From assembly GCF_014132355.1 (NCBI RefSeq), contig NZ_BLZO01000044.1:1-64000 (forward strand): a DNA stretch of 64,000 bases. The letters run 5' to 3'. The notes under the pieces are model-generated. The model made no database searches. It saw only the letters and a program-made list of their open reading frames with translations, and was not told the origin of the DNA. Every line of letters begins with the position of its first letter. The stretch's first letter is position 1. Both the position numbers and the translations under genes were made by a program. This stretch comes from Okeania sp. KiyG1 (GTDB taxonomy: Bacteria > Cyanobacteriota > Cyanobacteriia > Cyanobacteriales > Microcoleaceae). Positions 18,709 to 27,878 of this stretch are shown here, one piece after another.

Positions 18709-21541
18709 TAGGACTTACGCATATACGCTATATATAGTGCTAGAATCTGTTAGACAATAGTTTTTATACTCTATAAATAGTGTCTTTGCGTAAGTCCTGT
18801 AGATGTAATTTTTCGATGATCGACTGCTTTAATATTCTTCCTTCCCAGTTTATTGCAGAAGTTGAAAAGCTTATTAATACTACTAGTACTTACGCTGATA
18901 GGCTATATATAGTGCTACAAACTGTTGAACAATAGTTTTTATACTCTATAAATAGTGTCTTTGCGTAAGTCTTGTAGATGTAATTTTTCGATGATCGACT
19001 GCTTTAATATTCTTCCTTCCCAGTTTATTGCAGAAGTTGAAAAGCTTATTAATACTACTAGTACTTACGCTGATAGGCTATATATAGTGCTACAAACTGT
19101 TGAACAATAGTTTTTATACTCTATAAATAGTGTCTTTGCGTAAGTCTTGTAGATGTAATTTTTCGATGATCGACTGCTTTAATATTCTTCCTTCCCAGTT
19201 TATTGCAGAAGTTGAAAAGCTTATTAATACTACTAGTACTTACGCTGATAGGCTATATATAGTGCTACAAACTGTTGAACAATAGTTTTTATACTCTATA
19301 AATAGTGTCTTTGCGTAAGTCCTGTAGATGTAATTTTTCGATGATCGACTACTTTAATATTGTTCCTTCCCAGTTTATTGCAGAAGTTGAAAAGCTTATT
19401 AATACTACTAGTACTTACGCTGATAGGCTATATATAGTGCTACAAACTGTTGAACAATAGTTTTTATACTCTATAAATAGTGTCTTTGCGTAAGTCCTGT
19501 AGATGTAATTTTTCGATGATCGACTGCTTTAATATTCTTCCTTCCCAGTTTATTGCAGAAGTTGAAAAGCTTATTAATACTACTAGTACTTACGCTGATA
19601 GGCTATATATAGTGCTACAAACTGTTGAACAATAGTTTTTATACTCTATAAATAGTGTCTTTGCGTAAGTCCTGTAGATGTAATTTTTCGATGATCGACT
19701 GCTTTAATATTCTTCCTTCCCAGTTTATTGCAGAAGTTGAAAAGCTTATTAATACTACTAGTACTTACGCTGATAGGCTATATATAGTGCTACAAACTGT
19801 TGAACAATAGTTTTTATACTCTATAAATAGTGTCTTTGCGTAAGTCCTGTAGATGTAATTTTTCGATGATCGACTGCTTTAATATTCTTCCTTCCCAGTT
19901 TATTGCAGAAGTTGAAAAGCTTATTAATACTACTAGTACTTACGCTGATAGGCTATATATAGTGCTACAAACTGTTGAACAATAGTTTTTATACTCTATA
20001 AATAGTGTCTTTGCGTAAGTCCTGTAGATGTAATTTTTCGATGATCGACTGCTTTAATATTCTTCCTTCCCAGTTTATTGCAGAAGTTGAAAAGCTTATT
20101 AATACTACTAGTACTTACGCTGATAGGCTATATATAGTGCTACAAACTGTTGAACAATAGTTTTTATACTCTATAAATAGTGTCTTTGCGTAAGTCCTGT
20201 AGATGTAATTTTTCGATGATCGACTGCTTTAATATTGTTCCTTCCCAGTTTATTGCAGAAGTTGAAAAGCTTATTAATACTACTAGGACTTACCGAAGAA
20301 TTAAGAATTAAATAATTAAATAATTAAATAATTTAGGTTTAAAGCCTCCCCTTTCAAGGGGAAACAAGAAAAAATTTTCCTTTTATTCAATCCTCTTCCT
20401 TTTAGGGAGAGGTAATTATCAATTATCCATTATCAATTATCAATTATTGAAGCTGATAGGCTATATATAGTGCTACAAACTGTTGAACAATAGTTTTTAT
20501 ACTCTATAAATAGTGTCTTTGCGTAAGTCTTGTAGATGTAATTTTTCGATGATCGACTACTTTAATATTGTTCCTTCCCAGTTTATTGCAGAAGTTGAAA
20601 AGCTTATTAATACTACTAGGACTTACGCTGATAGGCTATATAGTGCTACAAACTGTTGAACAATAGTTTTTATACTCTATAAATAGTGTCTTTGCGTAAG
20701 TCCTGTAGATGTAATTTTTCGATGATCGACTGCTTTAATATTGTTCCTTCCCAGTTTATTGCAGAAGTTGAAAAGCTTATTAATACTACTAGGACTTACC
20801 GAAGAATTAAGAATTAAATAATTAAATAATTAAATAATTTAGGTTTAAAGCCTCCCTTTCAAGGGGAAACAAGAAAAAATTTTCCTTTTATTCAATCCTC
20901 TTCCTTTTAGGGAGAGGTAATTATCAATTATCCATTATCAATTATCAATTATTGAAGCTGATAGGCTATATATAGTGCTACAAACTGTTGAACAATAGTT
21001 TTTATACTCTATAAATAGTGCCTTTGCGTAAGTCTTGTAGATGTAATTTTTCGATGATCGACTGCTTTAATATTGTTCCTTCCCAGTTTATTGCAGAAGT
21101 TGAAAAGCTTATTAATACTACTAGGACTTACCGAAGAATTAAGAATTAAATAATTAAATAATTAAATAATTTAGGTTTAAAGCCTCCCCTTTCAAGGGAA
21201 ACAAGAAAAATTTTCCTTTTATTCAATCCTCTTCCTTTTAGGGAGAGGTAATTATCAATTATCCATTATCAATTATCAATTATTGAAGCTGATAGGCTAT
21301 ATATAGTGCTACAAACTGTTGAACAATAGTTTTTATACTCTATAAATAGTGTCTTTGCGTAAGTCCTGTAGATGTAATTTTTCGATGATCGACTGCTTTA
21401 ATATTCTTCCTTCCCAGTTTATTGCAGAAGTTGAAAAGCTTATTAATACTACTAGGACTTACGCTGATAGGCTATATAGTGCTACAAACTGTTGAACAAT
21501 AGTTTTTATACTCTATAAATAGTGCCTTTGCGTAAGTCCTG
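18709..21541. repeat. 14-copy, 175-bp tandem array of MITE plus gene fragment
   Basis: Each unit is an element with ends (T/C)AGGACTTACGC and GCGTAAGTCCTG plus about 85 bp of the XRE gene 3' half. Successive units 2 to 9 begin TACGCTGATAGG at 18891, 19066, 19241, 19416, 19591, 19766, 19941 and 20116: a period of exactly 175 bp (25 x 7). Later copies are spaced further apart where a 156-158-bp insert occurs. The first copy differs in its interior (GAATCTGTTAGACAATAG) from all the others, so amplification started from a changed second copy. Units 2-9 are almost identical, indicating recent expansion. Confidence 0.95.
20294..20451. repeat. Nested insert in the array (three copies)
   Basis: Between CTTAC and GCTGATAGG of an array unit lies an AT-rich 158-bp insert carrying AATTAAATAATTAAATAATT, a CCCCTTTCAAGGGG hairpin and a GAGAGGTAATTATCAATTAT tail. 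Further copies at about 20800-20956 and 21132-21287 (157 and 156 bp, with single-base losses in C and A runs) occupy the same position in other units. The insert was therefore acquired once and then copied with the array. Confidence 0.9.
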
Positions 21542-21565
21542 ACTACTTCAAGCTAGTAAAAAAGA

Positions 21566-21715
21566 ATGAAAATCCAGAAAATGGAGACTCTATTAACTTC
21601 CTCAGAAGTTGAGAGTAATAGTATCTATTTACAAGCTCGTCACGATGTTGAAGAAGCAATAAAACAAGTTGAATTGCCTGAAGAAAGTAGAAAATTTACT
21701 ATCTATCCAGAAAGT
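21566..21715 (+). pseudogene. BamHI-family restriction endonuclease, 5' fragment
   Basis: ATG at 21566, 8 bp after the controller-like gene. The frame reads 'MKIQKMETLLTSSEVESNSI', 'YLQARHDVEEAIKQVELPEE' and 'SRKFTIYPES', then runs into AATTAATAATT repeat DNA and the first IS. The expected continuation in this family, 'GKKRGEGNGVKPIK', is found in the same orientation at 27155, 5.4 kb away. I infer a single gene split by insertion. The 5' part alone has no catalytic motif; assignment depends on the 3' part. Confidence 0.6.
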
Positions 21716-21739
21716 GTTCAACAATTAATAATTAATAAT

Positions 21740-22763
21740 AGAGCTGTTGGGAAATAACTTAGGTTAGCGAAAAATGAAAACTCAACTGATCAATTTTGGT
21801 TAGTAATCTTATTATTTATGCTGCCATCAGGTACAACTTCCACGGGTCCAGTCGCTGTTAACATTAATTTGTCATCAAAATCAACAAGCGTGATTACGGT
21901 AAATCTGATTGACAGCTCCATAGCGTTTGACACCGGCGAAGGCGTTTTCACATACCACCCTAGATTGATATGATGTCCGATTTTCAGTCTTTTGCTGCTC
22001 AGTTAATTCTCCCCTTTGGTCTTTTATGGGGTATGGGGATATTTTCATACTGGTGTTGAATACCTTGAAAGCCACTATCTACTTCAATTGGTATCTCCAC
22101 GGGTATACTTCCTATCAACTTTTCTTCCTATACGGAATTTCTTGTCATGTAATTTTCCTTCTCTTGCCTGACTCAATACCAATACTTGTTTGTTTTGGTT
22201 TACTGCTGCTAGGTGTTGACTCGTATGACGCTTTTTTTTTCCCGAATAATTCAGTTTTTGTTTTTCTGAGTCAGTGGGTCGTTGCACAGGCCGTTCTGTC
22301 CCATCCATTATTACTCGTTCTACTCCAGGGAAACGCTCTATAAATGTCTGTACACAGTTAATTTGACACTCTGGTAGCGCCTTTTTTTCTCCCAGAGCTG
22401 CTTCTAATATAGGCTGTAAACGATGAGCCCAATGATGTGCCTGGCTGCGGTCGATGTCAAACAGGATACTGGCCAAATCAAAGGTAGGGTAACATTTAAA
22501 GTAGAAGAGAATATAAAATAATTTGTCTTCAGCATTGCGTAAACGAGCCTTACGGCCTCCTGCAACAGAGCGTTGACGAGGTTTGTCTGTTAATGTTTGC
22601 TCATATACCTGAGTAAACGCGAAGAGCAAGGATTGAAATGCTTTTCGATTTAATCCTGTTAATGCCCTGAGTAACCTATCCTGTTTTAAGGCCCGTTCAA
22701 TATTTAGCATTTCTAAGCGCCTATTTCTTCTTGGCTGATTTTACCTTATTTCCCAACAACTCT
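21740..22763 (-). mobile_element. IS5-like insertion sequence, copy 1 (1024 bp)
   Basis: Bounded by imperfect inverted repeats AGAGCTGTTGGGAAATAA and TTATTTCCCAACAACTCT. It differs from copy 2 (25787-26812) by a few substitutions and a loss of two Cs in a C-run at about 22011, so the two are recent duplicates. It lies just before the truncated 5' end of a PIN-domain gene. Target-site duplication cannot be read with confidence in this AT-rich context. Confidence 0.9.
21881..22710 (-). pseudogene. IS5-like DDE transposase, broken
   Basis: The first frame (22710-22084) begins '[20 protein letters not shown]' (helix-turn-helix) and has the first catalytic Asp in 'VIMDGTERPVQRP'. The second frame contains the family's last catalytic Glu in 'VVCENAFAGVKRYGAVNQIY'. 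One base must be skipped near 22115 ('DKKFRI' into 'EEKLIG') to pass from one to the other, as in copy 2. In this copy the two-base loss in a C-run near 22011 scrambles the sequence between the catalytic residues a second time. A third break follows 'QIYRN'. Most similar to DDE_Tnp_4 (PF13359) transposases. Not functional as read. Confidence 0.85.
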
Positions 22764-23175
22764 ATTAGAGTTTATTTAGATACCAGTGTTTATAATCGTC
22801 CTTTTGATGACCAAACACAAAATAAAATCGCCTTAGAAACTGAAGCAGTTTTGTTGATTTTAGGGATGATTGAAAATCGAGAGATTGAAGAGCGTGAACT
22901 CAAGTATTCTCGACTATGAAAATAGCCGTAATCCTAAATTAAATCAAAAACAGAAAATGGCTAATATAAGACAAGCCAAAACAAAAGAAGTAGAAAAAAG
23001 AGCCAAGGAGTTAGAAAATCAAGGAATTAAAACCTTTGATGCTCTTCACGTTGCCAGTGCAGAATCAGCAAACTGTGACTATTTTATAACTTGTGATCGA
23101 CGATTAATTAATCGTTGTCAAACTTTATCAACTCTTAAAACTGTTAACCCTATTAATTTTATTGCTGAGGTGTAA
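22764..23175 (+). pseudogene. PIN-domain (VapC-like) protein, 5' truncated and frameshifted
   Basis: Immediately after the IS, the frame reads '[20 protein letters not shown]' with the first acidic PIN residue, but its ATG was lost to the insertion. At about 22885-22895 one extra base moves the rest to another frame: '[14 protein letters not shown]', 'ELENQGIKTFDALHVASAES' and 'CDYFITCDRRLINRC', which carry the remaining PIN acidic residues (D in 'FDALHVA', D in 'CDRR'). Together they give a standard cyanobacterial PIN toxin of about 140 residues. A small gene follows directly. Confidence 0.8.
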
Positions 23176-23176
23176 A

Positions 23177-23392
23177 ATGACAGTTAAAATACCTGAAAAT
23201 GAACAATTAATCGAAAAAGTTTTACTGATTTTACAAAAGCAATTACCCCCTATTGATTTTTTGCGCTTTGTAGCAATCTTTAATCTAGGAAAAGGTGATT
23301 ATCTGGCTTTCAAAAATCAACTACAAGAAAACGAAACCGTAGAAAGTTTATGTCAAAAAATAGATGAATATGAAACAGGAGCAAAACCTTAA
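23177..23392 (+). CDS. Small conserved-type hypothetical next to PIN gene
   Basis: ATG at 23177, one base after the PIN stop, gives about 71 residues: 'MTVKIPENEQLIEKVLLILQ' and 'FLRFVAIFNLGKGDYLAFKN', then an acidic tail. The tight coupling suggests it is the PIN gene's partner, possibly the antitoxin, although order PIN-then-partner is less usual. No family recognised. Confidence 0.55.
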   Translation: MTVKIPENEQLIEKVLLILQKQLPPIDFLRFVAIFNLGKGDYLAFKNQLQENETVESLCQKIDEYETGAKP

Positions 23393-23771
23393 ATTTCAAC
23401 TCTTAGCAGAAAAATAATTAATCATCACAAGGAGAGCGTCATAAAGTACAGGGTTGCAAAGTTTGTTTAAGGTGGCTCTCACTGCCTGCCACCTAAAGTT
23501 TTAGCCAGCCAGCAATACCATTAATATAAACTGGTCAGACAGTCGTGAAAAAGTTTATTGTGATATCTTTTCGGGGATTGATATTATTTATGGTAAAGTA
23601 TCTGATGGTAATTTTTTTGGTAATTGTTGGATGAGGCCATACATCCCGACCCATATTTAGCTATTTTAGTTGTTGATTTAACCAGTTTTCCAAATCTACT
23701 ATAGTTGCGCAGGTCAAAAATTTCATCACCTAAAATATCTAATAGGATGTCAATATTCAACCTAACCAATT
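23393..23771. other. Intergenic, 380 bp, possible hairpin
   Basis: A GGTGGC / GCCACC stem with 11-base loop (about 23470-23494) followed by TTTT may act as a terminator for the PIN operon. I see no gene or RNA family in the remainder. Confidence 0.4.
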
Positions 23772-24401
23772 ATGACTCAAGCTCAAACCCAACCAAAACT
23801 TATCAGCTTTGATGAATTTATCGCCTGGTATCCTGATTCTTCAGAATTCCGGTACGAATTACACGACGGGGTTATTATAGAAATGCCTAAGCCAAAGGGA
23901 AAACATTCTAATTTAGCAGGTTCTTTAATAGAGCAACTGTTGATAAATATTAGGCAGATGGGTAAAGGTGGTATTTGGACTATTCCCAGGGAATCAATTG
24001 TCAAACCCAAGAGCGAAAAAACTGGCTATGAACCGGATATAATTGTCTTGAATAAAGAAGTTCTTGGTGCAGAACCCCGCTGGGAAAAGGAATCAGTTAT
24101 ACAAAATCCCGATACGGTGAAATTAATTGTCGAGGTTGTTTCGAGTAATTGGCGTGACGATTATTACAATAAACTTCGAGATTATGAGGAAATGGGTATT
24201 GAGGAATATTGGATTGTTGATTATGCAGCATTGGGACCGAGAAAGTTTATTGGCAATCCCAAACAACCTACATTTTTTGTTTGTAATTTGGTTGATGGGG
24301 AGTATCAGATGGTTCCATTTACTAAAGAGGCTGTAATTGTTTCTCCAACTTTTCCAAAGTTCAATTTATCAGCACAGGATATTTTTGCTCTAGCTTTTTA
24401 G
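23772..24401 (+). CDS. Uma2 family endonuclease-fold protein
   Basis: A 209-residue Uma2/DUF820 protein of the PD-(D/E)XK nuclease superfamily. Family features: 'LISFDEFIAWYPDSSEFRYE', 'DGVIIEMPKPKGKHS', 'TGYEPDIIVLN' (catalytic Asp region), 'LIVEVVSSNWRDDYYNKLRD' (the E-V-x-S acidic motif) and 'YEEMGIEEYWIVDY'. The family is hugely expanded in cyanobacteria; biological role is unsettled (mobile nuclease or defence proposed). Intact, single gene with an ordinary start. It lies among cargo between two IS copies. Confidence 0.9.
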   Translation: MTQAQTQPKLISFDEFIAWYPDSSEFRYELHDGVIIEMPKPKGKHSNLAGSLIEQLLINIRQMGKGGIWTIPRESIVKPKSEKTGYEPDIIVLNKEVLGAEPRWEKESVIQNPDTVKLIVEVVSSNWRDDYYNKLRDYEEMGIEEYWIVDYAALGPRKFIGNPKQPTFFVCNLVDGEYQMVPFTKEAVIVSPTFPKFNLSAQDIFALAF

Positions 24402-24488
24402 CTTCAACATAAGTATTCATCTTGTCTAAAAAAATACAACATCTGCTACTATACTTAACTAATATGTTACTACATATATATACTTAAA

Positions 24489-25121
24489 ATGCTAAATAAA
24501 CTCCACCCACAACCAGATATAATTGCTGCTGTCTTAGCCTCTAAAAAATCTCCCAAAACCCGTAAAGAATACAGCCGAGACTTCCAAGAATTTAGCCAAT
24601 TCTTAGGATATGACCCCTACTCCTTTCTACAATTATCACAACTAGAAGCCACAACAGCAGTATTAGCATACAGACAATTTCTCTACGACAAAGGACTCAA
24701 AGTCAACACTGTAAATAGAAAAATTGCTGCTATAAAATCCCTAGTTAATTTTGCTGTACAAATGGGAATATCAACTCTAACTTTAGCAGGAATTAAAAGT
24801 GACAAAGTAACAACATATCGCGACACAACAGGCATTCCCGGCACAGAATATAAAAAAATATTAGCCCTACCAGACAGAGAAACCTTCTCAGGACTCCGTG
24901 ACTATGCTATCCTCAGACTCTTATGGGACTTAGCATTGAGACGTTCCGAAATCTCCAACATTAACGTAGGAGATGTCAACTGTCGCTCGCGCTCCCTATT
25001 AATAATAGGCAAAGGTAGACAAGACCAAGAAAAATTAACCCTACCCCAAAAAAGCGCCGAAGCGATCGCCAACTACCAACAATTAAGAGGCGGGAACAAA
25101 GAACAGCCATTATTTTATTAA
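24489..25121 (+). pseudogene. Tyrosine recombinase (XerC/D-like), C-terminally truncated
   Basis: The SAM-like N-terminal core-binding domain ('KTRKEYSRDFQEFSQFLG', 'TVNRKIAAIKSLVNFAVQMG') is complete and the catalytic domain begins normally, including the first catalytic Arg in 'LALRRSEISNINVGDV' and the 'IIGKGRQDQEKLTLP' strand. It stops at 'EQPLFY', before the HxxR and Tyr motifs. The DNA then switches at once to a CHAT-protein fragment in another frame. The enzyme cannot cut DNA as read. Other recombinases of this sort in cyanobacteria excise elements; target unknown. Confidence 0.85.
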
Positions 25122-25786
25122 AACAATCAATCAACATTAACGAGTCTATTCGCCAAGACCTGCAAGCTTTACCAAAAGAACTCCAAGAGACTTATGCAGA
25201 AAGTATTGCCAACAGATATCGCGCTCTCGCCGAACTTCTACTCCGCAAAGACCGTCCTCTAGAAGCTCTACGAGTAATTGACTTGCTCAAAGTTCAAGAA
25301 CTCGAAGAGTACACCCGTAGCGTTCAGGGTAACGAAGACACTCTAAATGGCATTGAATTTTTGTCCCTAGAGCAAGAAATATGGGAAGGTTACGACAACA
25401 TTCTCCAGTCGGCGAATGCAGTCAGCAGCGAACTGAACGAACTGAGTTTGATTCCTGAAACTAAGCGCACTCCCGTTCAACAGTCACGCTTTTCTGAACT
25501 AGAGAAACAAGAACAAAAGTTTCAGCAACAACTCAACAACTATTTCCAAAGGAACTCAGTGCAAAAAAAAGTAGATACACTGGTAAAAAAAGCAAAAGAA
25601 CAAAGCTTAGACCTAAAATATTTCGATATCTTGCAAGACCAGTTAGGCAACCTTGAGCAAAACGGTGTTTTACTGTATCCTCTGGTATTGGATGACCGCA
25701 TTGAACTTATAGTTAGCACCCTAGAGAAACCTCCTCAAAGGTACACTGTAAATGTAAAACTAGAGGAGTTGAATCAGACAATTAAT
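25122..25786 (+). pseudogene. CHAT-domain protein, internal fragment
   Basis: An open frame without its natural start reads 'NINESIRQDLQALPKELQET', 'YRALAELLLRKDRPLEALRV', 'SLEQEIWEGYDNILQSANAV' and 'LLYPLVLDDRIELIVSTLEK', the segment that leads from TPR repeats into the caspase-like CHAT protease domain. The 5' side is joined to the broken recombinase and the 3' side is cut by the second IS, so both the TPRs and the catalytic His/Cys are missing. CHAT proteins act as proteases in defence and cell-death systems. This is a relic. Confidence 0.8.
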
Positions 25787-26812
25787 AGAGTTGTTGGGAA
25801 ATAACTTAGGTTAGCGAAAAATGAAAACTCAACTGATCAATTTTGGTTAGTAATCTTATTATTTATGCTGCCATCAGGTACAACTTCCACGGGTCCAGTC
25901 GCTGTTAACATTAATTTGTCATCAAAATCAACAAGCGTGATTACGGTAAATCTGATTGACAGCTCCATAGCGTTTGACACCGGCGAAGGCGTTTTCACAT
26001 ACCACCCTAGATTGATATGATGTCCGATTTTCAGTCTTTTGCTGCTCAGTTAATTCTCCCCCCTTTGGTCTTTTATGGGGTATGGGGATATTTTCATACT
26101 GGTGTTGAATACCTTGAAAGCCACTATCTACTTCAATTGGTATCTCCACGGGTATACTTCCTATCAACTTTTCTTCCTATACGGAATTTCTTGTCATGTA
26201 ATTTTCCTTCTCTTGCCTGACTCAATACCAATACTTGTTTGTTTTGGTTTACTGCTGCTAGGTGTTGACTCGTATGACGCTTTTTTTTTCCCGAATAATT
26301 CAGTTTTTGTTTTTCTGAGTCAGTGGGTCGTTGCACAGGCCGTTCTGTCCCATCCATTATTACTCGTTCTACTCCAGGGAAACGCTCTATAAATGTCTGT
26401 ACACAGTTAATTTGACGCTCTGGTAGCGCCTTTTTTTCTCCCAGAGCTGCTTCTAATATAGGCTGTAAACGATGAGTCCAATGATGTGCCTGGCTGCGGT
26501 CGATGTCAAACAGGATACTGGCCAAATCAAAGGTAGGGTAACATTTAAAGTAGAAGAGAATATAAAATAATTTGTCTTCAGCATTGCGTAAACGAGCCTT
26601 ACGGCCTCCTCCAACAGAGCGTTGACGAGGTTTGTCTGTTAATGTTTGCTCATATACCTGAGTAAACGCGAAGAGCAAGGATTGAAATGCTTTTCGATTT
26701 AATCCTGTTAATGCCCTGAGTAACCTATCCTGTTTTAAGGCCCGTTCAATATTTAGCATTTCTAAGCGCCTATTTCTTCTTGGCTGATTTTACCTTATTT
26801 CCCAACAACTCT
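25787..26812 (-). mobile_element. IS5-like insertion sequence, copy 2 (1026 bp)
   Basis: Inverted ends AGAGTTGTTGGGAAATAA and TTATTTCCCAACAACTCT match perfectly over 18 bases. Same orientation as copy 1. Flanks are AATTAAT on both sides, a possible 7-bp duplication, though the region is rich in this heptad. Copies 1 and 2 enclose about 3 kb of cargo (PIN, small ORF, Uma2, recombinase, CHAT fragments), as in a composite transposon. Confidence 0.9.
25928..26759 (-). pseudogene. IS5-like DDE transposase, two overlapping frames
   Basis: Frame 1 (26759-26133) '[20 protein letters not shown]' to 'HDKKFRIGRKVDRKYTRGDT'; frame 2 (to 25928) continues 'IPVEIPIEVDSGFQGIQHQY' and 'VVCENAFAGVKRYGAVNQIY'. 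The catalytic triad D (MDGTERP), D (VDSGFQG) and E (CENAFAG) is complete if one base is skipped at about 26170. A second change of frame after 'QIYRN' is needed to reach 'DFDDKLMLTATG'. A programmed +1 shift could serve the first, but the second suggests decay. Mobilisation in trans by an intact relative elsewhere would explain the recent duplication. Confidence 0.8.
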
Positions 26813-27154
26813 AATTAATAATTACCTCTCCTTGAAAGCGGATAGGATTGACTAATCATGAAAATTTTTTCTCTCTTGGTCGATTGGATATGGCGAGGAG
26901 ACCCGCTCTTATCAGAGCCGCTCCGCTTTTAGCGCAGCTTTGCGATAGCAAACGCCATCCCTCGACCGCTTGTTTCTCCTTTAAAGGATAGGCTTTAAAC
27001 CTTAATTATTCGTTCAATAATGGATAATTGATAATTACCTCTCCCTAAAAGGAAGAGGATTGAATAAAAGGAGAAAATTTATTTTTTCCCATTGAAAGGG
27101 GAGGCTTTAAACCTGAATTATTGAATTATTGAATTATTGAATTATTAATTATTC
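26813..27154. repeat. Nested AT-rich and palindromic repeats inside the split REase gene
   Basis: Contains AATTAATAATT ends, two CCTTTCAAAGG-type hairpins with GAGAGGTAATTAT words (as in the 20.3-kb insert), ATTATTGA heptads, and a larger palindrome GGTCGATTGGATATGGCGAG ... CGCCATCCCTCGACC (about 26878-26971) that is itself interrupted. The palindrome's short form also sits inside the tnpB gene at about 54924-54964. No gene. Confidence 0.8.
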
Positions 27155-27798
27155 GGTAAAAAAGAGGAGAAGGAAACGGCGTTAAACCAATAAAAGTAAA
27201 TTTTATCGAGTATTTGCAAGCTAAAGGTTGGAGAAAAGAAGCGTCTATAAGCGATAACTTAGGAAATGTAGATGCTGTGTTTAATAGAGCAGGTAATACC
27301 AAATTGATAAATGTTTGCTACAAATAGTTAGGGTATTTTTCTAATTTAGAATTTAGAATTTAGAATGCAGAATGGATAGATTTAATGCTATTTTTGATGT
27401 TGGAAGTTACATTTTTCGTGAAATATACTTTATATAAAAGTATTTTTATGGTGTTTATTATTCATAACATTCTTTTTAAAAATTGGTATAAAATAATAGC
27501 TGTAGAGTGGGAAACAGGAAATATTTCCTCAAGTCATCGCTCTATTAATAAAATGGCATTTGCTATTTAAAGACAAGATATTTTAGCTTGGTTTTTAATA
27601 GTTCCTTGTCGGACTTTAGCAAGATATCTGACTGATAGAATTGGTAATTTTGAAGAACTAGAACCATACTTTGATTTTTGGCGAAACTGTACGGCTTGCT
27701 ATCCAGGTATTTTGATTATTATTGGCATAGAATATGATGATACAAGTTATGATGTACCGAGAATTCCTAAAGGTACATCTGGAAGAGCAAAAAATTAA
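27155..27798 (+). pseudogene. BamHI-family restriction endonuclease, 3' part
   Basis: Open pieces read 'GKKRGEGNGVKPIKVNFIEY' and 'GWRKEASISDNLGNVDAVFN', then repeats and stops (27328-27484), then 'IIAVEWETGNISSSHRSINK', 'ARYLTDRIGNFEELEPYFDF' and 'YDVPRIPKGTSGRAKN'. BamHI itself has 'GMEFETGNISSAHRSMNKLL', 'AYYLTDRVTNFEELEPYF' and 'NVPLIPKGSDG', so the match is strong. The BamHI catalytic Glu pair (E111, E113 in EFETGN) is kept as EWETGN, and 'NVDAVF' may hold the catalytic Asp. A stop (TAA near 27568) interrupts the 3' part after 'KMAFAI'. Dead gene. Confidence 0.82.
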
Positions 27799-27878
27799 CC
27801 TTCAACATAATCATTATTTTGATGATAATGTAAATTCCCTTCAGTTAACCTCTCAATAATTACATCACAATTTTGTAT

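Larger units (their letters stand above)
18562..21558 (+). pseudogene. XRE-family regulator (controller-protein-like), disrupted by MITE and tandem amplification
   Basis: From GTG 18562 the frame reads 'MSLAEAFGRVLKQKREALKL', 'SQEELGFEAGLHRTYISLLE' and 'RGLKSPTID', a classic Cro/CI helix-turn-helix. A 91-bp element (18709-18799) interrupts it with 5-bp duplication TAGAT. The rest of the gene, 'FNILPSQFIAEVEKLINTT', follows at 18800-18884 in degenerate form (a TGA and a frame slip), and is repeated with the element 14 times. The stop is near 21558, 8 bp before the next gene. A short XRE protein immediately before a REase gene is the arrangement of C (controller) proteins of type II restriction systems, so I read it as a dead C gene. 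Confidence 0.8.

Noticed and set aside
18709-21541. CRISPR or satellite RNA array
   Set aside because: Units are identical along their whole length, with a MITE and a gene fragment in each; there are no unique spacers.
21566-21757. Stand-alone antitoxin for the PIN gene
   Set aside because: Its position 8 bp after the controller-like gene and the sequence FTIYPES fit the start of the BamHI-like REase better; kept as an alternative.
23400-23540. Riboswitch or structured RNA
   Set aside because: Only one short stem could be drawn; no known consensus was recognised.
27385-27570. 61-codon membrane-like gene
   Set aside because: It runs through the broken BamHI-like gene, and its last part is the in-frame REase sequence 'IIAVEWETGNISSSHRSINK'.
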